Shown here piece after piece: positions 1 through 7,664 of a stretch of DNA of 64,000 bases. The position numbers and the translations under genes were made by a program. Origin of the DNA: Melioribacter roseus (GTDB lineage Bacteria; Bacteroidota; Ignavibacteria; Ignavibacteriales; Melioribacteraceae); assembly GCA_020724265.1 (NCBI GenBank), contig DYHH01000021.1, forward strand, positions 1 through 64,000. Direction: 5' to 3'. The first letter of the stretch is position 1; each line of letters starts with the position of its first letter. Under the pieces are notes generated by a model, which had not been told where the DNA came from, made no database searches, and saw only the letters and a list, made by a program, of their open reading frames with translations.

Positions 1-87
1 CCTAATTAGTAATTTAATACTTTTTTAGTGTGTCTACCAATTGGGGGAAGCTCAGTAACTCTACTTTTATTTAATAGATTTATATTA

Positions 88-474
88 TTATTTCCTGATT
101 GATTTTGAAACTTTGGAAGAGATTGAGCCCAAAATTTTCTTTAATTCTGTGGATTCTTGTACCAACTCATCAGATAGAGATTTATTACCTAACTCTAAAC
201 TATTTAGTACTCTAAGCCAGTAATTACTTTCTCTCATTTCTTTTAACGCAATTGAAACTTTACCATTAAAGTCGGCTCGAGTAGAACAACCTTGGGCTTC
301 TTCATAATTTGCACCTGATGAAGTACATGATTTTGTTAACTGGTATTTAATTACCTTCGTCTCTTCTGTTGTTTTAATAGTTCTAAGATATTTCAAGACA
401 TTTACAGCAAAGTTAAATAGTCGTTCTTCGAGGTCATTTTTCCGTATCGTTTTATTTCTTTTTTCCAATTTCAA
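88..474 (-). CDS. four-helix bundle protein (S23/IVS family)
   Basis: This 128-residue helical protein resembles the small four-helix-bundle family first described from intervening sequences in 23S rRNA genes of spirochetes. The central part (about residues 45-95) has the family pattern in which an SSGANYEEA segment is followed by KEMRESNYWL. No catalytic motif is visible and the family's molecular role is unknown. It lies downstream of rfbB at the edge of the sugar-nucleotide cluster, a setting in which such genes are often found in this phylum. The longest reading begins at a TTG (474) without a clear Shine-Dalgarno sequence, so the start is uncertain. Confidence 0.8.
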   Translation of the reverse strand: MKLEKRNKTIRKNDLEERLFNFAVNVLKYLRTIKTTEETKVIKYQLTKSCTSSGANYEEAQGCSTRADFNGKVSIALKEMRESNYWLRVLNSLELGNKSLSDELVQESTELKKILGSISSKVSKSIRK

Positions 475-520
475 ATTTTCAATTTGGGTTTTGAGTTTTC
501 CACTTTGAATTTTGGGCTTT

Positions 521-1573
521 TCACTTCAGTGTTCCTAAGCGTTCGAGTTTGTATTTGTTTTGCATTACTTCGGTACACCATTCAAGATTGTTAAGATACC
601 ACTCGACTGTCTTGCGGATGCCTTCGCTGAAATTGTGAGCGGGTTTGAAGCCGAGTTCGGTTTCAATTTTTGTAGGATCTATTGCATAGCGTTTATCATG
701 TCCGGGTCTATCCCTTACAAATTTAATTTGATCTTTATATGAGCCTGAGACTTTAGGTTTTAGTTCATCCAGAATATCACAGATAATGTTTACTATGTCG
801 ATATTTTTGATTTCATTTTTACCGCCGATGTTGTAAGTCTCCCCTATTTCACCTTCACGAAGCACGAGGTATAGAGCAGCAGCGTGGTCTTCGACGTAAA
901 GCCAATCACGTACATTATCACCTTTACCGTAAATCGGAATATCTTTTCCGTTGATTGCGTTTAGAATAGCAACAGGTATAAGTTTTTCGGGGAATTGATA
1001 TGGTCCGTAATTGTTCGAACAATTTGTAATCATTGCAGGCAAACCGAATGTATGCTGCCATGCTCTAACGAGATGATCGGATGCAGCTTTACTGGCTGAG
1101 TATGGTGATTTGGGATCATAAGGAGTTGTTTCGGTAAAGAATCCGGTTTCTCCGAGTGAACCGAAAACTTCATCGGTTGATACGTGCAAAAATCTGAACA
1201 AGTTTTTCTTTGATTCTTCCAAGCTTTTCCAATAGTTATATGAAATTTGGAGGAGGTTGTAAGTACCAACAATATTAGTTTGGATAAATTCACCCGGACC
1301 GTCGATTGAGCGGTCGACGTGCGATTCAGCTGCTAGATGCATTACTGCATCGGGTGAATGTTTGGTGAATAAATCTCTTACTTTGTCATAATCGCAAATG
1401 TCTACTTGTTCGAAGGAATAGCGGTCGTTGTTTTCGATATCCTTGAGCGAAACGAGATTTCCGGCGTAGGTTAGCTTATCGACATTGACAACATTGTGGT
1501 TAGTGTTGTCTATAAGATAGTGAATGAGGTTACTGCCGATGAAGCCGGCGCCGCCTGTTATTAGTATTTTCAT
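521..1573 (-). CDS. rfbB: dTDP-glucose 4,6-dehydratase
   Basis: A short-chain dehydrogenase/reductase enzyme that converts dTDP-glucose to dTDP-4-keto-6-deoxyglucose in the cytoplasm, the second step toward dTDP-rhamnose and related deoxyhexoses. The N-terminal Rossmann motif GGAGFIG is at residues 7-13. The active-site triplet T-D-E is at 133-135, and the Y-x3-K pair is at Y158/K162. At 350 residues it is the usual family length. It is last but one in a minus-strand sugar-nucleotide block and pairs with rfbC just upstream. rfbA and rfbD, needed for the complete rhamnose route, are not in the window and may lie outside it or be replaced by another branch. Confidence 0.95.
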   Translation of the reverse strand: MKILITGGAGFIGSNLIHYLIDNTNHNVVNVDKLTYAGNLVSLKDIENNDRYSFEQVDICDYDKVRDLFTKHSPDAVMHLAAESHVDRSIDGPGEFIQTNIVGTYNLLQISYNYWKSLEESKKNLFRFLHVSTDEVFGSLGETGFFTETTPYDPKSPYSASKAASDHLVRAWQHTFGLPAMITNCSNNYGPYQFPEKLIPVAILNAINGKDIPIYGKGDNVRDWLYVEDHAAALYLVLREGEIGETYNIGGKNEIKNIDIVNIICDILDELKPKVSGSYKDQIKFVRDRPGHDKRYAIDPTKIETELGFKPAHNFSEGIRKTVEWYLNNLEWCTEVMQNKYKLERLGTLK

Positions 1574-1607
1574 AGTTAAGTAAGTTTTAAATGATTATAA
1601 ATTTTTA

Positions 1608-1730
1608 AAGCGGTAACACAGAGTTACACAAAGTACACCACGCCAAAGGCGGGCAAGCACAAAGTTTCACTAAGCAAAAATCATTGTGTGACTTTGGGCT
1701 TACTTTGTGAGACTTTGTGGTACAAAAGAT
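1608..1730. repeat. CACAAAGT inverted repeat, copy 1
   Basis: The rfbB-rfbC gap holds a long imperfect inverted repeat. The left arm is rich in CACAAAGT-type words (1611-1670) and the right arm in ACTTTGTG-type words (1685-1725), so the transcript could fold into a long hairpin. Around 1638-1658 the left arm is interrupted by a GC-rich insert (CACGCCAAAGGCGGGCAAGC) that is also present in copy 4. Related copies occupy the other gaps of this gene cluster. Confidence 0.8.
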
Positions 1731-1734
1731 TATA

Positions 1735-2283
1735 TTAATCAAATAACTCAGCATCTTTAAGGAACGGTAATTTTTTATCTTTATTTGATACTTTGATTTG
1801 TGAAGGAACTAAGGGCCATGAAATATTCAAAAACGTATCGTAGTATATAATTCCTCTATCATGTTCGGGTGAATAGTAATTGTCAACTTTATATTGAAAT
1901 ATTGCTTCATCACTTAAGACAATGTATGCGTGAGCGAAGCCTTGCGGGATGAACATTTGTAATTTATTTTCTTCGGATAGTTCGACTGAAACATATTGAC
2001 TAAATGTTGGTGATGATTTTCTAATGTCGACAGCTACATCAAGTACTTTACCTTTTACGACACGAACCAGTTTTGATTGAGCGAACGGAGGTAATTGGTA
2101 ATGGAGTCCCCGCATTATACCGAAGGATGATTTTGATTCGTTTTCTTGAATGAAATTGATGTCACCAATTTCTTTCTTAAAGATATCATCGCGGAATGAT
2201 TCGAAGAAATAACCGCGGTCGTCGGAATGAACGGTTGGAGAAATTAGCTTTACGTCGGGTATTTTTGTTTGTTCAATTTTCAT
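1735..2283 (-). CDS. rfbC: dTDP-4-dehydrorhamnose 3,5-epimerase
   Basis: A cupin-fold epimerase acting on dTDP-4-keto-6-deoxyglucose at C3 and C5, directly after RfbB. From the chosen ATG (2283) it is 182 residues, the usual length. The catalytic histidine lies in RGLHYQ (H61) and a second conserved histidine in GFAHAY (H118). The frame stays open 16 codons further upstream, but those codons are a translation of the CACAAAGT repeat and not conserved-looking protein, so the internal ATG is preferred. No strong Shine-Dalgarno sequence is visible. It is flanked by repeats on both sides. Confidence 0.93.
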   Translation of the reverse strand: MKIEQTKIPDVKLISPTVHSDDRGYFFESFRDDIFKKEIGDINFIQENESKSSFGIMRGLHYQLPPFAQSKLVRVVKGKVLDVAVDIRKSSPTFSQYVSVELSEENKLQMFIPQGFAHAYIVLSDEAIFQYKVDNYYSPEHDRGIIYYDTFLNISWPLVPSQIKVSNKDKKLPFLKDAELFD

Positions 2284-2349
2284 AAGAACGAGGGTCACAA
2301 AGTTTCTCAAAGTACACACGGAGTTGCACAATTTAGTTCAAATAGTTGC
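2284..2349. repeat. CACAAAGT repeat, copy 2 (partial)
   Basis: The short gap between the GxxExxY gene and rfbC carries only the left half of the repeat family (TCACAAAGTTTCTCAAAGTA and a following CACACGGAGTTGCAC). The matching right arm is missing or decayed. The repeat abuts the start of rfbC and contributes the false N-terminal extension of that reading frame. Confidence 0.65.
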
Positions 2350-2742
2350 TCAAAGTATTAATCGTTTGATTCCATTCTTAAGTGATTTTACATTAAAATT
2401 TAGTAATAGACCTAACTTGCATCCAGATAGTTTCATGTAAGTAAGCGTTTGTGCAACGTGTACATCATTTATAGCATCAACAGATTTTAGTTCGATTACA
2501 ACTTTATTCTCTACAAGTAAATCAATTCGATATCCGCAATCGAGTTTAATTTCCTCGTAAATCAGAGGTATTGGTTTTTCTTTCTGAACTTGTAAGTCGG
2601 CTTTAATAAGTTCGTAAAGCAGACATTCTTTGTACGTATTTTCCAGTAAGCCAGGACCCAGATTTGTGTGGACTTTGAATGCACAATCGAGAATTATTTT
2701 GCTGATTTGGTTTTCAGTCATTGGTTTAAGAACTTGGGTCAC
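2350..2742 (-). CDS. GxxExxY protein, putative PD-(D/E)xK fold
   Basis: A 130-residue protein of the GxxExxY family, named after the motif visible as GLLENTY at residues 31-37. Further on, R-I-D-L-L (D74) followed ten residues later by E-L-K (E84, K86) fits the core of PD-(D/E)xK nuclease-like folds. This fold assignment is an inference. The biological role of the family is not established. The gene sits inside the sugar-nucleotide block, between rfbC and the wbpD-like acetyltransferase, with CACAAAGT repeats on both sides, so it may be an insertion rather than a pathway member. The ATG at 2742 is followed by a second in-frame ATG (residue 8) that is also possible. Confidence 0.85.
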   Translation of the reverse strand: MTQVLKPMTENQISKIILDCAFKVHTNLGPGLLENTYKECLLYELIKADLQVQKEKPIPLIYEEIKLDCGYRIDLLVENKVVIELKSVDAINDVHVAQTLTYMKLSGCKLGLLLNFNVKSLKNGIKRLIL

Positions 2743-2876
2743 AAAGTTTCACTAAGTACACACAAAGTTACACAACGAAATTTAATTGGCTATATATGTA
2801 TTTACTCTGTGGTACTTTGTGTTTCCTTTGTGATACTTGGTGATACGAATACTCAAACAATTCGTAAAATTTACTT
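2743..2876. repeat. CACAAAGT inverted repeat, copy 3
   Basis: The whole gap is one copy of the repeat family. The left arm (2743-2780) carries TCACAAAGTTTCACTAAGTA and the right arm (2805-2860) carries words such as GGTACTTTGTG and CTTTGTGATACTTGG. The arms are imperfectly complementary. Unlike copies 1 and 4, this copy lacks the GC-rich CACGCC insert, which makes it useful for defining the uninterrupted unit. Confidence 0.8.
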
Positions 2877-3467
2877 TCATTCTATCTCAGTAACTTTATT
2901 GTTTTCCAGTTTGTAGGTTTTGTTGGATTTAGAACAATGGGCGATTCCGTTTTTATCAAACTCTAACCTTCTACCTGCTTCGGAAACCCAGCCGATAATT
3001 TTTGCGGGTATACCAACAACTAATGCATAATCGGGTACATCTTTAGTTACTACACTCCCCGCTCCAATCATACAATGTTTACCAAGCGTATTACCACATA
3101 CGATTGTCGCATTCGCACCGATTGATGCACCTTCTTTAACGAGTGTTTGCACATAATATTCAGCACCGACTTGGGGATATTTACAGCGCGGGTCTAAAAT
3201 ATTAGTGAAAACCATAGAAGGTCCGCAGAAGACATAATCTTCGAGTGTTACTCCTTCATAGACAGAAACATTGTTTTGGATTTTGCAATAATTGCCGATG
3301 GAGACATTGTTACCGACGTTTACATTTTGTCCGAGTACACATTTCTTACCGATAGTAGTGCCGGACTGTACGTGGCTGAAGTGCCATATTTTTGTGCCTT
3401 CGCCGATGGTGACGTTATCGTCGACGACGGCGTGTTTATCGATGTAGTAATTTTGGGGTCGATCCAT
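2877..3467 (-). CDS. wbpD: UDP-3-amino-GlcNAcA N-acetyltransferase, WbpD-like
   Basis: A left-handed beta-helix acyltransferase of 196 residues with many hexapeptide repeats (for example VTIGEG, TTIGKK, VSIGNY, ASIGAN, CMIGAG) between residues about 18 and 155. Such enzymes work as trimers with acetyl-CoA. By family and context it should acetylate the 3-amino group of UDP-2-acetamido-3-amino-glucuronate, the last of four steps to UDP-GlcNAc(3NAc)A. The other three steps (WbpA, WbpB, WbpE types) are encoded immediately upstream on the same strand, which strongly supports this substrate. Other 3-amino-sugar acetyltransferases share the fold, so the exact substrate is an inference. Confidence 0.87.
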   Translation of the reverse strand: MDRPQNYYIDKHAVVDDNVTIGEGTKIWHFSHVQSGTTIGKKCVLGQNVNVGNNVSIGNYCKIQNNVSVYEGVTLEDYVFCGPSMVFTNILDPRCKYPQVGAEYYVQTLVKEGASIGANATIVCGNTLGKHCMIGAGSVVTKDVPDYALVVGIPAKIIGWVSEAGRRLEFDKNGIAHCSKSNKTYKLENNKVTEIE

Positions 3468-3498
3468 TATTTTCTCAATCCATTAATTGAAAGTTTTT

Positions 3499-3625
3499 AG
3501 GTCACAAAGTTACACGAAGTACACCACGCCAAAGGCGGGCAAGCACAGAGTTTCACAAAGATAATAATTATGGTTTACATTGTGAGACTTTGAGATTACT
3601 TTGTGAAACGTTGTGATACAAAATC
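3499..3625. repeat. CACAAAGT inverted repeat, copy 4
   Basis: This is a nearly full inverted repeat in the gap between the wbpB-like and wbpD-like genes. The left arm begins at GTCACAAAGTTACACGAAGT. The GC-rich insert CACGCCAAAGGCGGGCAAGC interrupts it at about 3523-3544, at the same place as in copy 1. The right arm (3580-3620) has TTGTGAGACTTTGAG and CTTTGTGAAACGTTGTG. Confidence 0.8.
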
Positions 3626-3641
3626 TCAAACAATACGAAAA

Positions 3642-4619
3642 TTATTTAAGGTTCGGATGAAGTTTTTCTTTTTCAATCTTTGCCAGAACTTTGGCGTTTC
3701 TAATGCTGTGTACTAATTCGATTGACGGGCGGGCATGTTCTATACCGAAGCCATTACCGTCTAACACATTTTGATAAATCAAAGTGTGTAAATCAGTGAA
3801 GCCTTGAGTAAATTCTACTTCTTGATTATCAATTAATATAGAACGATAAGTTCTTTGATTCGCATCGATAGCTGATTTTGGTAAATCTTTTCCATCGATT
3901 GAGAGGAACCACTTTACATTTGCATTTGGGAGTTCAATGAATCCTCCCATTTTATCTTCTTGATTAATATAAACTTCAGAATGAACCGGTTTACCGAAGA
4001 ACCACATTAATAAATCGAAGAAGTGAATACCGATGTTAGTCGCAACCCCACCCGATTTTCTTACATCGCCTTTCCATGAAAAGTTATACCAATTTCCACG
4101 AGAAGTTATGTAAGTCAGGATAACTTCTTTTTTCTTACCACTCTTATCAGCATCAATTTTATTTTTTAATTCTATTAAAGCAGGATGAACACGCAGTTGC
4201 AGAACAGTATAAATTTTTTGTTTGAATTCATTTTGAAGATTTTCAAGAATATCGAGATTCCACGGATTAAGCACCAATGGTTTTTCGCAAATTACATCAG
4301 CACCTAAGCGTAATCCTAACCTGATATGTGCATCGTGCAGATGATTGGGAGAACAGATAGATAGATAATCCAATTTATCATTGGGTGATTCCCTACGTAA
4401 TTTTTCGAGGTGACGATCGAAGCGTTCGAATTCGGTGAAGAAGCTCGTTTCGGGAAAATATTGGTCGAGAATTCCAACTGAGTCGTGAGGATCTACAGCG
4501 GCAATAAGATTGTTACCAGTATCTTTAATTGCCTTAAGATGTCGTGGCGCTATGTAGCCGGCGATGCCGGTTAGTGCGAAATTTTTAGTCAATTTAGAAT
4601 TTATAATTTGGTTATGCAA
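3642..4619 (-). CDS. wbpB: UDP-GlcNAc-uronate 3-dehydrogenase, WbpB/WlbA-like
   Basis: A Gfo/Idh/MocA-family NAD-dependent oxidoreductase of 325 residues. The dinucleotide-binding segment is at the N-terminus (about residues 15-45). The family signature E-K-P is at residues 112-114, with K113 as the likely catalytic lysine, and the substrate-side motif around NIGIHFFD is near residue 196. In the P. aeruginosa/Bordetella pathway this enzyme oxidises C3 of UDP-GlcNAcA before transamination. Its place between wbpA- and wbpD-like genes supports that role. The start is the first ATG in frame; a few N-terminal residues may not be translated. Confidence 0.88.
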   Translation of the reverse strand: MHNQIINSKLTKNFALTGIAGYIAPRHLKAIKDTGNNLIAAVDPHDSVGILDQYFPETSFFTEFERFDRHLEKLRRESPNDKLDYLSICSPNHLHDAHIRLGLRLGADVICEKPLVLNPWNLDILENLQNEFKQKIYTVLQLRVHPALIELKNKIDADKSGKKKEVILTYITSRGNWYNFSWKGDVRKSGGVATNIGIHFFDLLMWFFGKPVHSEVYINQEDKMGGFIELPNANVKWFLSIDGKDLPKSAIDANQRTYRSILIDNQEVEFTQGFTDLHTLIYQNVLDGNGFGIEHARPSIELVHSIRNAKVLAKIEKEKLHPNLK

Positions 4620-4624
4620 AATTT

Positions 4625-4725
4625 TGGGTCACAAAGTCGCACTAAGTACACACAAAGTTGCGCAAAGATTTTTCCATTGTAAAACTTGGTGAATAACTTT
4701 GAGATACTTAGTTATACTAAATCTA
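4625..4725. repeat. CACAAAGT inverted repeat, copy 5
   Basis: The gap between the wbpA- and wbpB-like genes holds a diverged copy. The left arm (4627-4665) reads GTCACAAAGTCGCACTAAGT and onward; the right arm (4680-4715) has AAACTTGGTGAATAACTTTG and further decayed words. It lacks the CACGCC insert. Confidence 0.7.
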
Positions 4726-4754
4726 AATTAAGTTATAAAAATATAGTAAAAAGG

Positions 4755-6137
4755 TTAAGCATCGAAAAGTTTGTCGCTTTTGATGTCGTGTTTGGTAAAT
4801 GCGTTGCGAGTGTCAATAATTAATTTCGAATTTTGGGTTATGAATTCATAATCATAATCATCGTGGTCTGTGGATAATAATACTAAATCAAATCTACCGA
4901 GATTTTCTTTTGATAATTCGACTGAGTTCATATCAAAATTATATTTACGAGTCGCAGGAAGTTTAGGAACATAAGGATCGTTATAATCAACTTCGGCACC
5001 TTTGGAGCGAAGGATTTCGATTAATTTCAGTGAAGGTGATTCACGCATATCATCGATATTCTTTTTATATGCAGCACCCAGTATAAGAACTTTGGAACCT
5101 TTTAGTGATTTTCCATGATCGTTAAGTATTTCCATAGTTCGGGTAACAACATAGTAAGGTTGAAAGGTATTAATCTCCCCTGCCAATTCGATAAACTTTG
5201 TGTTGACTTCATATTCGCGAGCTTTCCAAGTGAGATAGAACGGATCGATCGGGATACAATGTCCACCCAAACCCGGTCCGGGATAAAACGGATGATAACC
5301 GAACGGTTTTGTAGATGCTGCATTGATAACTTCCCAAATATCTATATCCATTCGATGGAATACCATTTTAAGCTCGTTAACCAGAGCAATGTTAACCGAG
5401 CGATAAATATTCTCCAATAATTTTGTAGCCTCAGCGGCACGAGGTGAACTTACAGCAACGGTCTTGTCAAGTACCGCATCATATAATGCTTTAGAAACTT
5501 CGAGACAATTGGGAGTAACACCACCGATTACTTTAGGGATTGTTTTGGTTGTAAAGTTCGGATTGTTTGGGTCTTCGCGCTCGGGTGAGAATGCGAGGAA
5601 GAAATCTTGACCAACCACATAACCCCCCTCTGTGTCTCCCCCCTTGGTAAGGGGGGAGAGTTCTGATTCTTTCTGAACTTGTGGAGCGTTTTGGAATAGT
5701 GGGAGTAAAATTTCTTCGGTTGTTCCCGGATAAGTAGTTGATTCAAGAGTTACGATTTGTCCGGGTTTTAAATACTTTTGAATAGTTTCAGCAGTATCAA
5801 TAATATAAGACATATCAGGTTCACGGTGTTCATCGAGCGGAGTCGGGACACAAATAATAATTGCATCTGCTTCCGGTAATCGAGAGAAATCCGTTGTTGC
5901 ATCAAATCTTCCTGTATCGACAGCTTTTTTTATTCTGTTTCCGTTAATGTGTTTTATATAACTTATACCTTCTTTTAAGATAGGAATCTTTTTTACGTCG
6001 ATATCGAATCCAACAACATTGAATCCGCTTTCGATAAATTCGAGTCCAAGTGGTAAACCAACATAACCAAGACCGATTATGCCGACAACGGCTGATTTTT
6101 CATTAATTTTTTTGAGTAATAATTTTTTGTAATCCAT
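4755..6137 (-). CDS. wbpA: UDP-N-acetylglucosamine 6-dehydrogenase, WbpA-like
   Basis: An NAD-dependent nucleotide-sugar dehydrogenase that oxidises C6 of UDP-GlcNAc to the uronate, the entry step of the WbpA-B-E-D route. The Rossmann motif G-x-G-x-x-G is at residues 22-27 and the catalytic cysteine is in GGHCIPIDP (C294). All three dehydrogenase domains are present over 460 residues, about 20-25 more than usual. The surplus lies at residues about 149-174, where SPLTKGGDTEGG (161-172) interrupts the normally continuous step between EEILLPL and GQDFFLAFSPERED. At DNA level this insert is a GC-rich palindrome. The reading frame is kept, so the enzyme may still be functional. Confidence 0.93.
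   Translation of the reverse strand: MDYKKLLLKKINEKSAVVGIIGLGYVGLPLGLEFIESGFNVVGFDIDVKKIPILKEGISYIKHINGNRIKKAVDTGRFDATTDFSRLPEADAIIICVPTPLDEHREPDMSYIIDTAETIQKYLKPGQIVTLESTTYPGTTEEILLPLFQNAPQVQKESELSPLTKGGDTEGGYVVGQDFFLAFSPEREDPNNPNFTTKTIPKVIGGVTPNCLEVSKALYDAVLDKTVAVSSPRAAEATKLLENIYRSVNIALVNELKMVFHRMDIDIWEVINAASTKPFGYHPFYPGPGLGGHCIPIDPFYLTWKAREYEVNTKFIELAGEINTFQPYYVVTRTMEILNDHGKSLKGSKVLILGAAYKKNIDDMRESPSLKLIEILRSKGAEVDYNDPYVPKLPATRKYNFDMNSVELSKENLGRFDLVLLSTDHDDYDYEFITQNSKLIIDTRNAFTKHDIKSDKLFDA
5635..5659. repeat. GC-rich palindrome inserted within wbpA
   Basis: A perfect stem with 11-bp arms (TCTCCCCCCTT and AAGGGGGGAGA) and a 3-base loop lies inside the wbpA-like gene. A further AACCCCCC run at 5621-5628 probably belongs to the same element. 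Its base composition is unlike the surrounding AT-rich coding sequence. It resembles a class of C-run/G-run palindromes scattered in many bacterial genomes, which here translates in frame as part of an SPLTKGG peptide. Confidence 0.75.
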
Positions 6138-6449
6138 ATTTTCTCATTGAGTTATTTAGATTTAGGAAAGACCACAAAGTAACACAAAGGACACACTTAG
6201 CGGCATAAAGTATTTAATTATTAATTCGAAATTAGGAACTCGAAATAGCTTTTCAGATACAGCTTCGCCAAGTGAGTCCCATTATTGCAAAAGGACAAAC
6301 AACTTGGTTACAATTAATTTAATTATCTATAAAACTACAAGTATAAATTTAGCATAAAATGTCGCATTTTGCATTAAACATAATGCACACATTGATCTAA
6401 ATCATTAGAGATTTTTTCTTCTTGGAATATGTAAAAGAATTCCTCAGCC
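6138..6449. other. noncoding gap with partial CACAAAGT repeat (copy 6)
   Basis: This 312-bp gap separates the wbpE- and wbpA-like genes. At 6170-6205 it has a partial repeat arm (CCACAAAGTAACACAAAGGA). The remainder is AT-rich. No tRNA, clear terminator or additional coding region was seen. A weak open stretch overlapping the end of the wbpE-like gene is judged not real. Confidence 0.6.
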
Positions 6450-7613
6450 CTATGAAAGGAATTCTTCGATTGAATCAACGACATAATTAATTTGTTCACC
6501 CGAGAGTTCAGGGTAAATAGGAAGAGCAACCGAAGTATCGGCACAAAACTCAGAAACCGGGAAATCGTTTTTATTATGCCCAAGATAATTAAAACATTCC
6601 TGTAAATGGAAAGGAATAGGATAATAAATTTCCGTGCCGATTGATTTATCGGTTAAAAATGCTCTCAACTCATCGCGGTGTTTAACTCTAACAACATATT
6701 GATTATAAATGTGGAAATTTTGCAACGTATCAGATTCATAAACTGCTTTAGGTAAAAGTATTTTTTCGATATCGTTAAATTGTGTCATACCTTCCGCAGA
6801 AGCTAATCCTTTTTCAATAAAAAGTTTGGAATAAAGTTCAGCATTGTTTCGTCTTTTTTGGGACCATGAATTAAGGTGAGGAAGTTTGACACTAAGCACC
6901 GCAGCTTGAAGAGCATCAATTCTAAAATTACCACCAATCACTTTATGGTAGTATTTAGGATCACCTCCGTGAACTCTCATAATTTTTAATTTATAAGCTA
7001 ATTCATCATCATTAGTAGTAACTAATCCCCCATCTCCGAAGCAGCCAAGATTTTTACTCGGGAAGAAAGAGTAACATCCTATATGCCCGATAGTACCTAC
7101 GGATTTTCCGTTTTTATATTGAGTACTAATAGCCTGTGCCGCATCTTCAATAACATAAAGATTATGCTTTTGGGCAATTTCCATAATCGGATCCATATCC
7201 GCACTTTGTCCGTAAAGGTGAACCGGAATAATTGCCTTAGTTTTTTTGGTAATTCTTTTTTCAATATCGTTAGGATCAATATTAAAAGTTACGGGATCGC
7301 AGTCGGTTAGAACCGGTACAGCATTTAACCGAGCGACAACACCTGCAGTTGCAAAAAATGAATAGGTAGGAAGAATAACTTCATCACCCGGATTAATATC
7401 GATTGCCATTAGAGCAAGAAGTAACGCATCGGTACCGGATGAAACACCGTATGCATATTTAGAACCGAGAAAATTACAAAACTCTTTCTCCATTTTATCC
7501 ACTTCGGGACCGAGAATAAAATATTGAGATTCAGCGACTCTAAGAAGAGCTTCATCCAATTCCAACTTAAGTGAATTATACTGAGGTTTGAGATCGAGCA
7601 ACGGTACTTTCAT
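6450..7613 (-). CDS. wbpE: PLP-dependent sugar aminotransferase, WbpE-like
   Basis: A DegT/DnrJ/EryC1/StrS-family aminotransferase of 387 residues. The PLP-binding lysine is in SFFPSKNLG (K187), and the conserved aspartate that contacts the cofactor nitrogen is in EDAAQ (D157). In the UDP-GlcNAc(3NAc)A pathway it transfers an amino group from glutamate to the 3-keto sugar made by WbpB. It is the first gene of the minus-strand sugar block and has a GGAG ribosome-binding site ending eight bases before its ATG. Family members act on many keto sugars, so the substrate assignment rests on the neighbouring wbpA, wbpB and wbpD genes. Confidence 0.9.
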   Translation of the reverse strand: MKVPLLDLKPQYNSLKLELDEALLRVAESQYFILGPEVDKMEKEFCNFLGSKYAYGVSSGTDALLLALMAIDINPGDEVILPTYSFFATAGVVARLNAVPVLTDCDPVTFNIDPNDIEKRITKKTKAIIPVHLYGQSADMDPIMEIAQKHNLYVIEDAAQAISTQYKNGKSVGTIGHIGCYSFFPSKNLGCFGDGGLVTTNDDELAYKLKIMRVHGGDPKYYHKVIGGNFRIDALQAAVLSVKLPHLNSWSQKRRNNAELYSKLFIEKGLASAEGMTQFNDIEKILLPKAVYESDTLQNFHIYNQYVVRVKHRDELRAFLTDKSIGTEIYYPIPFHLQECFNYLGHNKNDFPVSEFCADTSVALPIYPELSGEQINYVVDSIEEFLS

Positions 7614-7664
7614 ATTTTCTCCGAATCAAATATATACTGCAAATTTATTATTATCAAAATTGAT

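Noticed and set aside
1-87. Possible gene end at the left edge
   Set aside because: No reading frame with coding character enters the window here; nothing can be supported.
2284-2331. N-terminal extension of rfbC starting MCNSVCTL
   Set aside because: The codons are the CACAAAGT repeat, and the ATG at 2283 gives the normal family start and length.
5528-5746. Minus-strand frame in another phase within wbpA encoding a PPLPRGE-like peptide
   Set aside because: It is a translation of the inserted palindrome in a second frame; the dehydrogenase frame explains the region.
1608-6205. CRISPR array in the sugar cluster
   Set aside because: The repeated words are long, imperfect, spaced by whole genes and lack uniform spacers; no cas gene is present.
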